Source of the DNA: Chitinophagales bacterium
GTDB taxonomy: Bacteria; Bacteroidota; Bacteroidia; Chitinophagales; Chitinophagaceae
Length of the DNA: 21,212 bases
Direction of reading: 5' to 3'
Assembly: GCA_013297585.1 (NCBI GenBank)
Contig: JAAFHG010000018.1
Coordinates: 1 to 21,212, forward strand
The position numbers were made by a program, and so were the translations under genes. Below the pieces are notes generated by a model. It ran no database searches. It was given only the letters and a program-made list of their open reading frames with translations, and was not told where the DNA came from. Shown piece by piece: positions 1 to 7,632 of this stretch; the stretch's first letter is position 1, and each line of letters opens with the position of its first letter.

Positions 1-2241
1 GGAAAAACAAAAATGTTTGTGTACGATGCTGTAGCACGTTATAAACGCTTTAAACAAACCATTGACAATTTTGATCAAATATTGGATGCCAATTTTATGC
101 TAGATCAAAATAGCTTGGTACTAAGCGCTGTGAAAAATGGACATTCTGATATTTACACCTACAAAATAGAGGAGCAAAAAGCCACACAAATTACCAACGA
201 TATTTATGATGATTTAAACCCAACATTTGTATCGTTCCCTAATCGTTCAGGTATTATTTTCTCTAGTAACAGACCAGGTAATAATGCGCCAAACAGCGAT
301 ACTGTTTTGCCAAGTAAATACCGCTTTAATATTTACATTGTAGATATATTCAACAATACAGCCACTAAGCAAATTTCTCAATTAACCAACAGCAAATTGG
401 GTAATGCGAAGTTTCCTATGCAGTACAACACCAGTCATTTTACTTACGTTACGGATGAAAGTGGTGTAGAAAATCGCTGGGCTGGTTTCTTTACTACCCA
501 AAGAAATGGCTTAGACACTTTGTACTATGTAGGTGATGAATTGCTAAGAAATCCTGCACCAAAAGAATTGGATAGCACATTGGTTGCATGGCAAAAACAA
601 GAGCCAGATAGTGTGAGTTATTTTCAAGTATTTAAAGATTCTACTTACACATTTCCAATTACTAACTACCAAAGCTCGCTTTTAGAAACAAGAGTAGCTG
701 GTAATAATGGCCAAGTAAGTGAAACAAGACGTGAAGGCGATTATAAATTTTTGTATAAACTAAAAGTAAATGAGGATGCGCTTACAAGACGTAACGTAAA
801 CCCAAGACCTACAGAATATATGAAGGATTTGATGGGTAATAAAAAAGCAGCAGATGGCAAACCCATTAAAGGAAAAAAATTACCTACACCTGTGGTACCT
901 GCTATAGATAGTAGTAAATTAAAGGCAAAAGACTTTTTCCAAAACGAATTTGCAGATGATGTACAAGATTCTGCAACAGAAGCCTTAGTAAAGCTTACCA
1001 AGCTTGCACCAAAAAAAGAAAGTTATTTAACCAAAACCAAGCTGTTTAATTACAGTATGCATTTTAGTACCGATTATGTTTTGGCTGGTGTTACTAACAA
1101 TGTACTAGTAAATCGTTATCAGCAGTATGGTGGCGGTAATGGCCCAATACAATTAAATAATGGCAACGATGTTAACCTCACTTTTCGTGCTGGCATAAGC
1201 GATTTAATGGAAGATTATAAGATTATTGGCGGTATAAGACCAAGCCTAAATCTGGTAGATAACGATGTGTACTTTACTTTTCAAAATTACAAACGCAGAG
1301 TAGACTGGGGCTTCACGTATTTCCGTACTTATCAATCTAACTTTTATAACACAGGCGTTTACCCAAATGCTTTAATTTCCAATTTATACCAAACCAATTT
1401 TGTATATCCACTTAATGAAGTAAAAAGTATTAGAGCTACCATTGGTTATAGAGTTGACAGAGGCATTTTAAAAGGTATTGATCAACAATCAGTTGCTTTT
1501 CCTGATACCGTTAGCCAATATGCAGTGGCACGTTTAGAGTATGTGCATGACAATACCATCAATCCATCGCAAAACATTTGGAATGGTTTACGCTACAAAG
1601 TGTATTTAGATGTGAATAAACCAGTGGTTGGTAGTGGCACTAATATTACTTACAACTTTGGTTTCGATGCAAGACATTACTTAAAAATTTACCGTAATTT
1701 TATTTGGGCTACAAGGGCTGCGGCAGATTTTAGTTGGGGGAATCAAAAAATTATTTACTACTTAGGTGGTGTGGACGGTTGGTTTAGCCCTAAGTTCAAT
1801 AACAATCTTCCGGCGCAAGACCAATCTTATGCGTTTCAATCACTAGCTGTAAACATGCGTGGGTATAACCAAAACATTGCCAATGGCAATAACGCTTTTG
1901 TAATAAACAGTGAATTGCGCTTACCAGTATTTGCAACTTTATTAAACAAACCAATTAACAATGCGTTCATCCGTAATTTTCAGTTGGTACAGTTTCTAGA
2001 TTTAGGTACAGCATGGAATGGCAAATACAATGGCATCAAACGTCCATCAGAATATTATGCAGGCAACCCTGTTTCAGTAAAAATTGATGCAGGTGGTTTG
2101 GGCCCTTTTGCAGGTGGTTATGGTTTTGGTGCACGAAGCAATTTGTTAGGCTATTTTATGAAAATAGATGCTGGCTGGCCAATGAAAGGCTTGTTTAGAG
2201 GTAGCCCAATTTGGTACTTTGCTTTGGGGTTAGATTTTTAG
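1..2241 (+). CDS. TolB-like beta-propeller protein with C-terminal outer-membrane (surface antigen/D15-like) barrel, 5' partial
   Basis: The reading frame is open to the first base, so the N-terminus lies outside the window and the ATG at 13 is probably internal. The first roughly 200 visible residues contain WD40/PD40-like propeller blades (for example SAVKNGHSDIYTY, and IIFSSNRPG followed by NIYIVDI). A charged linker follows, rich in Lys and Pro. The last ~400 residues alternate aromatic and polar residues as in beta-strands. They include features of Omp85/D15 surface-antigen barrels: YYLGGVDGWF, NMRGYNQN, NSELRLPVFATL, FLDLGTAWNG, and a terminal Phe (WYFALGLDF). Similar Bacteroidota proteins are usually annotated as TolB-like or biopolymer-transporter Tol proteins; substrate and function are unknown. 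The product is probably anchored in the outer membrane with the propeller in the periplasm, which is inference. Confidence 0.75.
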   Translation, partial: GKTKMFVYDAVARYKRFKQTIDNFDQILDANFMLDQNSLVLSAVKNGHSDIYTYKIEEQKATQITNDIYDDLNPTFVSFPNRSGIIFSSNRPGNNAPNSDTVLPSKYRFNIYIVDIFNNTATKQISQLTNSKLGNAKFPMQYNTSHFTYVTDESGVENRWAGFFTTQRNGLDTLYYVGDELLRNPAPKELDSTLVAWQKQEPDSVSYFQVFKDSTYTFPITNYQSSLLETRVAGNNGQVSETRREGDYKFLYKLKVNEDALTRRNVNPRPTEYMKDLMGNKKAADGKPIKGKKLPTPVVPAIDSSKLKAKDFFQNEFADDVQDSATEALVKLTKLAPKKESYLTKTKLFNYSMHFSTDYVLAGVTNNVLVNRYQQYGGGNGPIQLNNGNDVNLTFRAGISDLMEDYKIIGGIRPSLNLVDNDVYFTFQNYKRRVDWGFTYFRTYQSNFYNTGVYPNALISNLYQTNFVYPLNEVKSIRATIGYRVDRGILKGIDQQSVAFPDTVSQYAVARLEYVHDNTINPSQNIWNGLRYKVYLDVNKPVVGSGTNITYNFGFDARHYLKIYRNFIWATRAAADFSWGNQKIIYYLGGVDGWFSPKFNNNLPAQDQSYAFQSLAVNMRGYNQNIANGNNAFVINSELRLPVFATLLNKPINNAFIRNFQLVQFLDLGTAWNGKYNGIKRPSEYYAGNPVSVKIDAGGLGPFAGGYGFGARSNLLGYFMKIDAGWPMKGLFRGSPIWYFALGLDF

Positions 2242-2249
2242 GCCATTTA

Positions 2250-2289
2250 TCGCATAGGCACAAAGACACATAGCGATATTTGCGCTATG
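2250..2289. repeat. Degenerate ACAAAG-type repeat with a 7-bp hairpin
   Basis: GGCACAAAGACACATAG lies just after the stop of the upstream gene and resembles the ACAAAG repeats found elsewhere in the window. It runs into a perfect 7-bp hairpin, CATAGCG (2269-2275) and CGCTATG (2283-2289), with a 7-base loop. No T-run follows, so this is a poor terminator. The loop and flank contain GATATTTG, one mismatch from the -7 consensus, so it could instead hold a promoter for the S4 gene. Confidence 0.4.
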
Positions 2290-2327
2290 AATATCATTTA
2301 ATCATTCAAATCACTAGAATCAGTGAT
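2290..2327. repeat. AATCA 9-mer tandem repeat overlapping the S4 gene start
   Basis: Units beginning AATCA follow each other every 9 bases (2300, 2309, 2318), with a degenerate unit before them. The last 28 bases match 17793-17820 at 23 of 28 positions by eye, including the terminal AATCAGYGAT. ATCACT and AGTGAT (2310-2315 and 2322-2327) form a 6-bp inverted repeat whose right arm contains the GTG start codon at 2323. Confidence 0.55.
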
Positions 2328-2715
2328 CAAGAAAGAGAAGTTAAGAATAGATAAATATCTCTGGTCAATTCGGTTGTTTAAAACCAGAAGTTTGGCAGCA
2401 GAAGCTTGCGAAAAAGGTAGGATAAAACTGAATGGCGATAGTGTAAAACCTGCTAAAACAGTGAACCTGAACGATGAATACGAAGTAAAAACTGAAGCTA
2501 GAAAATGGGTAATTAAAGTAACTGGTTTACTTGAAACGCGTCAAGCTTATAGTGAAGCCATCAAATATTACGAAGATATTACACCACCGGATGAGTTGAA
2601 TAGTATTACGTTTCAGCCGGCTGCATTTAATACGGGTAAAAGGCTTAGTAAAGTGGGCAGACCAACCAAAAAAGATAGGCGAAGTGTGGAAGGTTTTTTA
2701 GAAGATAATAATTAA
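2323..2715 (+). CDS. S4-domain RNA-binding protein, Hsp15/HslR-like
   Basis: This 130-residue protein starts at GTG, because no ATG lies between the in-frame stop at 2299 and the conserved region. The S4 fold begins at once: RIDKYLWSIRLFKTRSLA (residues 8-25), then ACEKGRIKLNG and a VKPAKTV segment. This matches the Hsp15 family, which in E. coli binds stalled 50S subunits that carry nascent peptidyl-tRNA. The basic C-terminal tail (GRPTKKDRR) is also typical. The start codon lies in a short inverted repeat that belongs to a dispersed intergenic repeat, which might weaken translation (inference). The family is clear; the precise role in this organism is not. Confidence 0.85.
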   Translation: MIKKEKLRIDKYLWSIRLFKTRSLAAEACEKGRIKLNGDSVKPAKTVNLNDEYEVKTEARKWVIKVTGLLETRQAYSEAIKYYEDITPPDELNSITFQPAAFNTGKRLSKVGRPTKKDRRSVEGFLEDNN

Positions 2716-2728
2716 ATACAGTTGACCA

Positions 2729-2736
2729 TATATTTG
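2729..2736 (+). promoter_or_regulatory. Candidate -7 promoter element for the porin gene
   Basis: TATATTTG followed by C matches the Bacteroidota TAnnTTTG consensus exactly, in the gap after the S4 gene. It lies about 70 bases before the porin ATG at 2808, which would leave a leader of about 65 bases. I see no clear -33 element. Confidence 0.45.
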
Positions 2737-2807
2737 CAAGGTTATTTTTAACAAAAAAATAATATTCAACCCAATATTATTACTGCCTTTTGCAAATTCT
2801 TAGTTTA

Positions 2808-4022
2808 ATGTACAAATACCTAGCCCTTTTTCTTTTGATTGCTGCCCCCGCAATTGCCTTATCTCAATTAACCTCAACTGGACATAGCAATAAAGTTGAA
2901 ACTGTTGCTAAAAAATGGTTTGAAAATTTTGCCTTACGCGGTTATATACAAACAAGGTATAACCGTTTATTAGAAACTAATGAGAATCTCAATTGCGAAC
3001 AATGCGATAGATCTTGGGGTAAGGATGGTGGTTTTTTTATTCGTCGAGCACGTCTTATTTTATTCGGACAAATAAGCAAAAATGTGTACGTGTATTTTCA
3101 GCCAGATTTTGCAAGTAGCCCATCTAGCGACAGACTGCATTTTGCTCAAATAAGAGATGCCTATTTTGACATTGGGCTTGATAATGACAATGTTTATAGA
3201 GTAAGAATAGGACAAAGTAAAGTGCCTTTTGGTTTCGAGAACATGCAATCGAGCCAAAATAGATTAGCACTTGATAGAAATGATGCCCTTAATAGTGCCG
3301 TTTCAAATGAAAGAGATTTGGGTGCATTTTTTTACTGGGCACCAAAGGCAAAGCGAAAGCTAATGGCAAATTTGGTAAGTGATGGATTAAAAGGAAGTGG
3401 CGATTACGGGATTTTTGGGTTTGGTTTTTATAATGGGCAAACAGCAAACAATCCAGAATTAAATAACAGCCCACATATAGTTGCAAGATTTACTTATCCT
3501 TTTGAGCTTAAAAAGCAAATTTTAGAAATGAGTTTACAAGCGTATAGTGGTCAGTTTGTACTCACAAAAACGAATTTGAGTAGTGGTGTTAAGTATCAAA
3601 ATTCATTAAATTATTTAGATCAAAGGGTGGCAGCTAGCTTTGTATTATATCCTAAACCTTTTGGCATTCAAGCAGAATATAATATTGGTAGAGGGCCGCA
3701 GTTTAATAAAGTAACAGATTCTATAGAGTTAACCTCATTATCTGGCGGATATATTACAGCAAGCTATCTTGCTAAAATGGGGTCACAAATATTGATACCA
3801 TTTGCTCGTTATCAGTATTATGATGGCGGTAAAAAGCACGAAAAAGATGCTAGAAGTTATGTTGTTAAAGATTTTGATATTGGTGCTGAGTGGCAAGCAT
3901 CTAAAAATTTCGAGTTAACGGTGCTGTATACAATTTCTAGAAGAAGGTTTGAAGATTATGTAAAGCAAGAAAATTTGCAAATAGGTAATTTGCTAAGAAT
4001 TCAGGCGCAGGTTAATTTTTAA
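2808..4022 (+). CDS. Phosphate-selective porin O/P family outer-membrane protein
   Basis: The protein is 404 residues. I chose the ATG at 2808 over a TTG at 2790 because it opens directly onto a signal peptide (MYKYLALFLLIAAPAIALSQ). The mature part begins with a strand ending LRGYIQTRYNRL and has the family's conserved early block: GGFFIRRARLILFG, YVYFQPDFA, RDAYFDI, RIGQSKVPFGFENMQSSQ (about residues 80-150). Repeated aromatic beta-strands follow, to a C-terminal Phe. Porin O/P proteins form outer-membrane channels; phosphate or polyphosphate selectivity is known for the Pseudomonas members and cannot be assumed here. There is no phosphate-transport gene nearby to support it. Confidence 0.85.
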   Translation: MYKYLALFLLIAAPAIALSQLTSTGHSNKVETVAKKWFENFALRGYIQTRYNRLLETNENLNCEQCDRSWGKDGGFFIRRARLILFGQISKNVYVYFQPDFASSPSSDRLHFAQIRDAYFDIGLDNDNVYRVRIGQSKVPFGFENMQSSQNRLALDRNDALNSAVSNERDLGAFFYWAPKAKRKLMANLVSDGLKGSGDYGIFGFGFYNGQTANNPELNNSPHIVARFTYPFELKKQILEMSLQAYSGQFVLTKTNLSSGVKYQNSLNYLDQRVAASFVLYPKPFGIQAEYNIGRGPQFNKVTDSIELTSLSGGYITASYLAKMGSQILIPFARYQYYDGGKKHEKDARSYVVKDFDIGAEWQASKNFELTVLYTISRRRFEDYVKQENLQIGNLLRIQAQVNF

Positions 4023-4034
4023 CGCAGTGGCTAA

Positions 4035-4066
4035 TTTTTGTGTAATAGTAAGGCAAGTGCATCTTT
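4035..4066 (+). promoter_or_regulatory. Weak candidate promoter for the TonB-C gene
   Basis: TTTTTG (4035-4040) and CATCTTTGC (from 4059) are 18 bases apart, similar to a Bacteroidota -33/-7 pair with one mismatch in the -7 element. The predicted transcription start would fall at or next to the ATG at 4073, implying a nearly leaderless mRNA. Confidence 0.3.
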
Positions 4067-4072
4067 GCTATT

Positions 4073-4516
4073 ATGAAGATGTTTTTGATGAATTTACTCT
4101 TTATTTTGAGCTTGTCTAATTGCTTGCAAAGCAATAGCTGCATTAATTATTGTGATCTTTTTTTTCAAGATTGTAATTTTCCAATACCTGCAAAATTTCC
4201 TGGGGGCAATAAATCTTGGGCAAAATATCTACAAAAAAATACAAATTCAGCACTCGGTAATAAATATATCACAATACCAAAAGGTAAAAATTTTGCAAAA
4301 GCAACTGTTGTTGTGAGCTTTATTATTTCAAAATGGGGCTATGTTACAGATGTTGAAAGAGTACCAAACGATACCATAAAAGTTCACCCCAAACTAGTAG
4401 CAGAGGCTATTTGTGTAGTTAAAGCAAGCCCAAGATGGGTAGCCGAAAGAATGTATGGTGAAAGAGTTACTTCTAGAAAGTGCCAAGCTATCACATGGCA
4501 GGTGAGTAAAGAATAG
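4073..4516 (+). CDS. Small secreted TonB C-terminal-domain protein
   Basis: The protein is 147 residues. The N-terminus is a hydrophobic export signal (MKMFLMNLLFILSLSNC). The Cys at 17 follows LSN, a poor but possible lipobox, and further Cys occur at 23, 27 and 34. Residues ~38-144 match the TonB C-terminal fold as seen in Bacteroidota: a FPGG motif, YLQKN, then VVVSFIISKWGYVTDVE and a final VTSRKCQAITWQV. The protein lacks the proline-rich linker of a real TonB, so it probably does not transmit force from the inner membrane. It may bind a partner in the periplasm (inference). It follows the porin gene by 50 bases; co-transcription is possible but unproven. Confidence 0.75.
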   Translation: MKMFLMNLLFILSLSNCLQSNSCINYCDLFFQDCNFPIPAKFPGGNKSWAKYLQKNTNSALGNKYITIPKGKNFAKATVVVSFIISKWGYVTDVERVPNDTIKVHPKLVAEAICVVKASPRWVAERMYGERVTSRKCQAITWQVSKE

Positions 4517-4547
4517 ACTTTCTGTTCTATTTTCGTTTTATTTTCAC

Positions 4548-4575
4548 CAATAATTTCCCTTTAGGGATTAAGGGC
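4548..4575. repeat. CCCTTTAGGG dispersed repeat, copy 1
   Basis: This 28-base element matches 6327-6354 at 25 of 28 positions (differences at bases 9, 20 and 24). The core CCCTTTAGGG is a small palindrome. This copy ends three bases before the trmD start codon, so it forms part of the trmD leader. Confidence 0.6.
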
Positions 4576-4578
4576 ATT

Positions 4579-5253
4579 ATGATAATTGACATTATTACAG
4601 TTTCGCCAGAATTATTAACCAGCCCTTTTAGCCACAGCATTATGAAACGTGCACAAGACAAAGGCTTGCTTACTGTGCGTACGCACAACTTACGTGAATG
4701 GGCTTTAAACAAATATGGCCAAATAGACGACTACCAATATGGTGGTGGTGCAGGTATGGTAATGATGTGTGAGCCATTGGCAAATGCGATAGAGCATTTA
4801 CAACAAACAACTACCTACGACGATATTATTTACATGACACCTGATGGCCCAACTTTTAACCAACAAACGGCCAATCAATTGTCTATGAAAGAGAACCTAC
4901 TGATTATTTGTGGGCATTATAAAGGCATCGATCAGCGCATACGAGACCTGTATGTAACCAAAGAAATTTCTATTGGTGATTATGTACTAAGCGGTGGCGA
5001 ATTGGCCGCAGCTGTGGTAGTAGATGCCATTGGCAGATTATTGCCTGGCGTATTAAACGATGAAACGTCTGCGCTATTTGATAGCTTTCAAGATAATTTA
5101 TTAGCCCCACCTGTGTACACAAGACCAGTAACATTTAAAGGCTTAAAAGTGCCAGACATTTTATTATCAGGTGACCCTAAAAAGGTAGAAGATTGGCGTC
5201 ACGAACAAAGTGTACAACGCACTAAGGAAAGAAGGCCGGATATTTTGGAGTAA
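4579..5253 (+). CDS. trmD: tRNA (guanine-N1)-methyltransferase TrmD
   Basis: TrmD methylates G37 of tRNAs that read codons starting with C or related bases, using S-adenosylmethionine; this prevents +1 frameshifting. The 224-residue length is normal. Visible family features: MIIDIITVSPE at the N-terminus, the glycine loop YGGGAGMVM (54-62), the trefoil-knot cofactor site (YMTPDGPTF, CGHYKGIDQR at 111-120, IGDYVLSGGELA at 132-143), and DSF at 168-170, whose Asp corresponds to the catalytic base. The C-terminus ends in RRPDILE, the usual tRNA-binding end. In many bacteria trmD sits with rpsP, rimM and rplS; none is adjacent here. Confidence 0.95.
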   Translation: MIIDIITVSPELLTSPFSHSIMKRAQDKGLLTVRTHNLREWALNKYGQIDDYQYGGGAGMVMMCEPLANAIEHLQQTTTYDDIIYMTPDGPTFNQQTANQLSMKENLLIICGHYKGIDQRIRDLYVTKEISIGDYVLSGGELAAAVVVDAIGRLLPGVLNDETSALFDSFQDNLLAPPVYTRPVTFKGLKVPDILLSGDPKKVEDWRHEQSVQRTKERRPDILE

Positions 5254-5314
5254 CTTTTTGTATTTAAAAATATGTAAATATTAATAATCCTTATTATATT
5301 AAATTATTTATTAA

Positions 5315-5342
5315 TATGTTTACTTTGTCTTAAGTAAACATA
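5315..5342. promoter_or_regulatory. Perfect inverted repeat, probable operator in the SDR promoter
   Basis: TATGTTTACTT (5315-5325) is followed by the 6-base spacer TGTCTT and the exact inverted copy AAGTAAACATA (5332-5342). The 11-bp arms have no mismatch. The spacing puts half-site centres about 1.5 helical turns apart, as for dimeric helix-turn-helix repressors such as TetR or MarR types. The left arm runs into TTACTTTG, one mismatch from the -7 consensus, so a bound protein would block the promoter. The element lies 68 bases before the chosen SDR start. No regulator gene is adjacent. Confidence 0.6.
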
Positions 5343-5409
5343 GTTAGTGAGCGTTTCTTACAATTTTCCCTCACCACATTCGTCTACCTTACAAACGAAA
5401 ATTAGTGTT

Positions 5410-6222
5410 ATGCAAAAAGTAGCTTTGGTTACAGGTGCTTCTTCTGGTATAGGTAAAGACACCGCCCAACTATTATTACAAGCAGGTTATACAGTGTATG
5501 GTGCTGCAAGAAGGGTAGATAAAATGCAAGATTTACAAGCCATTGGTGTAAAATTATTGGCTATGGATGTAACAGATGATGCATCTATGGTGAGTGGTGT
5601 GGCAACATTATTGGCTGCTGAAAATAGGATAGATGTATTGGTAAATAATGCTGGCTACGGCTCGTTTGGGTCGCTAGAAGATGTGCCTTTAAGCGAAGCA
5701 AGATATCAGTTTGAGGTAAATATATTTGGTCTAGCAAGGCTTACCCAACTACTGTTGCCTGCCATGCGTTCACAACGCAGCGGCACCATTATCAATATCT
5801 CTTCTATTGGCGGCAAACTAGGTGAGCCACATGGTGCTTGGTATCACGCTACTAAACACGCTGTAGAAGGTTTAAGCGATAGCCTAAGAATGGAACTAAA
5901 ACAGTTTAATATCAATGTGGTGATTATAGAACCTGGCGCCATTATAACCGAATGGGATGGCATTGCTAGTGAAAACTTATTGAAAGTTTCTGGCAATACC
6001 GCTTATGGTGCTTTGGCAAAGAAGCATGTAGCCATGTTTGCAAAAACTTACAAGTTTGGTTCTAAGCCTATTGTTGTTGCTAAAACCATTGTAAAAGCTG
6101 CTACTTCTAACAATCCTAAAACACGCTATGCAACAGGTGGTGGTGCTAAGTTTATTTTATTCTTCCGTAGTATTTTACCTGATAAATGGTTTGATGCGGT
6201 GATGCTAGCAAACATGCGGTAA
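5410..6222 (+). CDS. Short-chain dehydrogenase/reductase (classical SDR)
   Basis: The protein is 270 residues from the ATG at 5410. An upstream in-frame GTG at 5347 would add 21 unconserved residues and would start next to the operator-like palindrome. The family motifs are all present: NAD(P)-binding TGASSGIG (8-15), ARR after strand 2 (33-35, suggesting NADP preference), DV (53-54), NNAG (79-82), Asn104, catalytic Ser131/132, and YHATK with Tyr145 and Lys149, followed by PGAIITEW. It resembles SDRs annotated as oxidoreductase or 17-beta-hydroxysteroid-dehydrogenase-like; the substrate cannot be told. It is transcribed alone and is probably controlled through the inverted repeat at 5315-5342. 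Confidence 0.9.
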   Translation: MQKVALVTGASSGIGKDTAQLLLQAGYTVYGAARRVDKMQDLQAIGVKLLAMDVTDDASMVSGVATLLAAENRIDVLVNNAGYGSFGSLEDVPLSEARYQFEVNIFGLARLTQLLLPAMRSQRSGTIINISSIGGKLGEPHGAWYHATKHAVEGLSDSLRMELKQFNINVVIIEPGAIITEWDGIASENLLKVSGNTAYGALAKKHVAMFAKTYKFGSKPIVVAKTIVKAATSNNPKTRYATGGGAKFILFFRSILPDKWFDAVMLANMR

Positions 6223-6232
6223 GATTTTTTTG

Positions 6233-6288
6233 CTCGCAGATAACGCAGAATACACGGAAAATTCAGCGATTTCTGCGCATTCTGCGAG
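6233..6288. repeat. CTCGCAGA palindromic intergenic repeat
   Basis: The arms 6233-6249 and 6272-6288 are inverted copies, with CTCGCAGA and CGCAGA matching exactly and three mismatches between them (14 of 17). The loop is 22 bases. The element lies between the converging SDR and rarA genes. A T-run precedes it and an A-run follows it on the + strand, so it is not a standard terminator in either direction, though the RNA hairpin could still protect 3' ends. Similar CTCGCAGA palindromes are common between genes in Bacteroidota. Confidence 0.6.
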
Positions 6289-6326
6289 AAAATTAATTAG
6301 ACATAATTTTTTTCGTGAGATGTTGT

Positions 6327-6354
6327 CAATAATTCCCCTTTAGGGGTTAGGGGC
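6327..6354. repeat. CCCCTTTAGGGG dispersed repeat, copy 2
   Basis: Same orientation as the copy at 4548-4575, with 25 of 28 bases shared. The core CCCCTTTAGGGG could form a 4-bp stem with a TTTA loop. It ends three bases before the 3' end of rarA. Confidence 0.6.
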
Positions 6355-6357
6355 TGT

Positions 6358-7623
6358 TCAATACCCATACTTTTCTTGCCACCTTTCTTTTAAAAACTTG
6401 CGCAATTCGTTTTCTCTAGCATTATTGCCGGGCTTGTAAAAGCTTGTACCTACTAACGGTGTAGGCAAATATTCTTGCGGTATAAAATTATTTTCGCCAA
6501 GGTGCGAGTACTGATAATTTTTACCATAATTCATATCTTTCATCAACTTGGTAGGTGCATTACGAATGTGCAATGGCACTGGTAAATCGCCGTGCTGCTG
6601 CACCGCCTGCAAGGCGCTACCAATAGCTTCGTAAGCCGCATTGCTTTTTGCAGACGATGCTAAATAAGTAGCACATTGGCTTAAAATAATGCGACTTTCA
6701 GGGTAGCCAATTTTGCTCACTGCATCAAACGTTGCATTGGCCAATAACAAGGCATTTGGATTAGCATTTCCAACATCTTCACTCGCAAAAATCAGCATTC
6801 TACGGGCTATAAATTTTACATCTTCACCACCTTCTATCATGCGGGCAAGCCAATACACCGCACCATTGGGGTCGCTGCCACGCATGCTTTTTATAAAGGC
6901 CGAAATAATATCGTAGTGCTGTTCACCCTGCTTATCGTACAGGGCTATTTTTTGCTGCGCAATGGCCATTACCATGGCATCGGTTACGGTTATGTCTTTC
7001 TGTTTGTATTGGCTAATCACTAGTTCAAACAAGTTCAATAATTTTCTTGCATCACCACCAGAAATTTTAATCAATGCAGCCGTTTCTTGTAGGGTAATAT
7101 TGTGCTGTTTCAGCACCGCATCTTTGGCAATTACTTGGTGCAATAAATTTACCAAATCTTGCTCTTGCAAGGCGCGTAACACATAAACCTGACTTCTACT
7201 TAGCAAGGCGCTGTTTACTTCAAACGATGGATTTTCGGTAGTAGCACCAATCAATGTAATCGTTCCTTTTTCTACCGCACCAAGTAATGCATCTTGCTGG
7301 CCTTTGTTAAAGCGGTGAATCTCATCTATAAACAAAATGGCTTTGCTTAGTTTTTTGGCTTGTTCTATTACTTCACGCACCTCTTTTACGCCACTACTTA
7401 TGGCACTCAATTGAAAATAGCCAATGTTTAATGTATGCGTAATAATATTGGCAATAGTGGTTTTGCCCACACCTGGCGGCCCCCACAAAATCATAGAAGG
7501 AATTTGACCTTGCTCAATGGCTTTGCGCAATATGCTGCCCTTGCCAGTCAGGTGTTCTTGCCCTATCAACTCGTCTAAAGTAGTAGGGCGCATTCTTTCG
7601 GCTAAAGGCATGTTGGTCGTCAT
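6358..7623 (-). CDS. rarA: Replication-associated recombination protein A (RarA/MgsA AAA+ ATPase)
   Basis: RarA is an AAA+ ATPase related to clamp loaders. It acts at stalled forks with single-stranded-DNA-binding protein. The 421-residue product carries MPLAERMRPTTLDELIGQ at the N-terminus, Walker A GPPGVGKT (48-55), Walker B ILFIDEIH (96-103), sensor-1 GATTEN (126-131) and an arginine-finger SR (142-143). The C-terminal part has the MgsA features VYWLARMIEGGEDVKFIARR, ASEDVG, and QEYLP near the end. I chose the ATG at 7623; an in-frame GTG at 7638 lies inside a dispersed repeat and would add only KVLV-type residues. The next gene upstream on this strand is far away, so it is probably transcribed alone. 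Confidence 0.93.
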   Translation of the reverse strand: MTTNMPLAERMRPTTLDELIGQEHLTGKGSILRKAIEQGQIPSMILWGPPGVGKTTIANIITHTLNIGYFQLSAISSGVKEVREVIEQAKKLSKAILFIDEIHRFNKGQQDALLGAVEKGTITLIGATTENPSFEVNSALLSRSQVYVLRALQEQDLVNLLHQVIAKDAVLKQHNITLQETAALIKISGGDARKLLNLFELVISQYKQKDITVTDAMVMAIAQQKIALYDKQGEQHYDIISAFIKSMRGSDPNGAVYWLARMIEGGEDVKFIARRMLIFASEDVGNANPNALLLANATFDAVSKIGYPESRIILSQCATYLASSAKSNAAYEAIGSALQAVQQHGDLPVPLHIRNAPTKLMKDMNYGKNYQYSHLGENNFIPQEYLPTPLVGTSFYKPGNNARENELRKFLKERWQEKYGY

Positions 7624-7632
7624 AACAAGTAC

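Noticed and set aside
741..1001. 86-residue open frame on the minus strand
   Set aside because: It lies wholly inside the TolB-like gene on the opposite strand and shows no recognisable features.
2790..2807. TTG start for the porin gene
   Set aside because: The ATG at 2808 gives a proper signal peptide; the extra six residues would spoil its N-terminus.
6233..6288. Two-way rho-independent terminator
   Set aside because: The T-run precedes and the A-run follows the stem on the + strand, the reverse of what termination needs in either direction.
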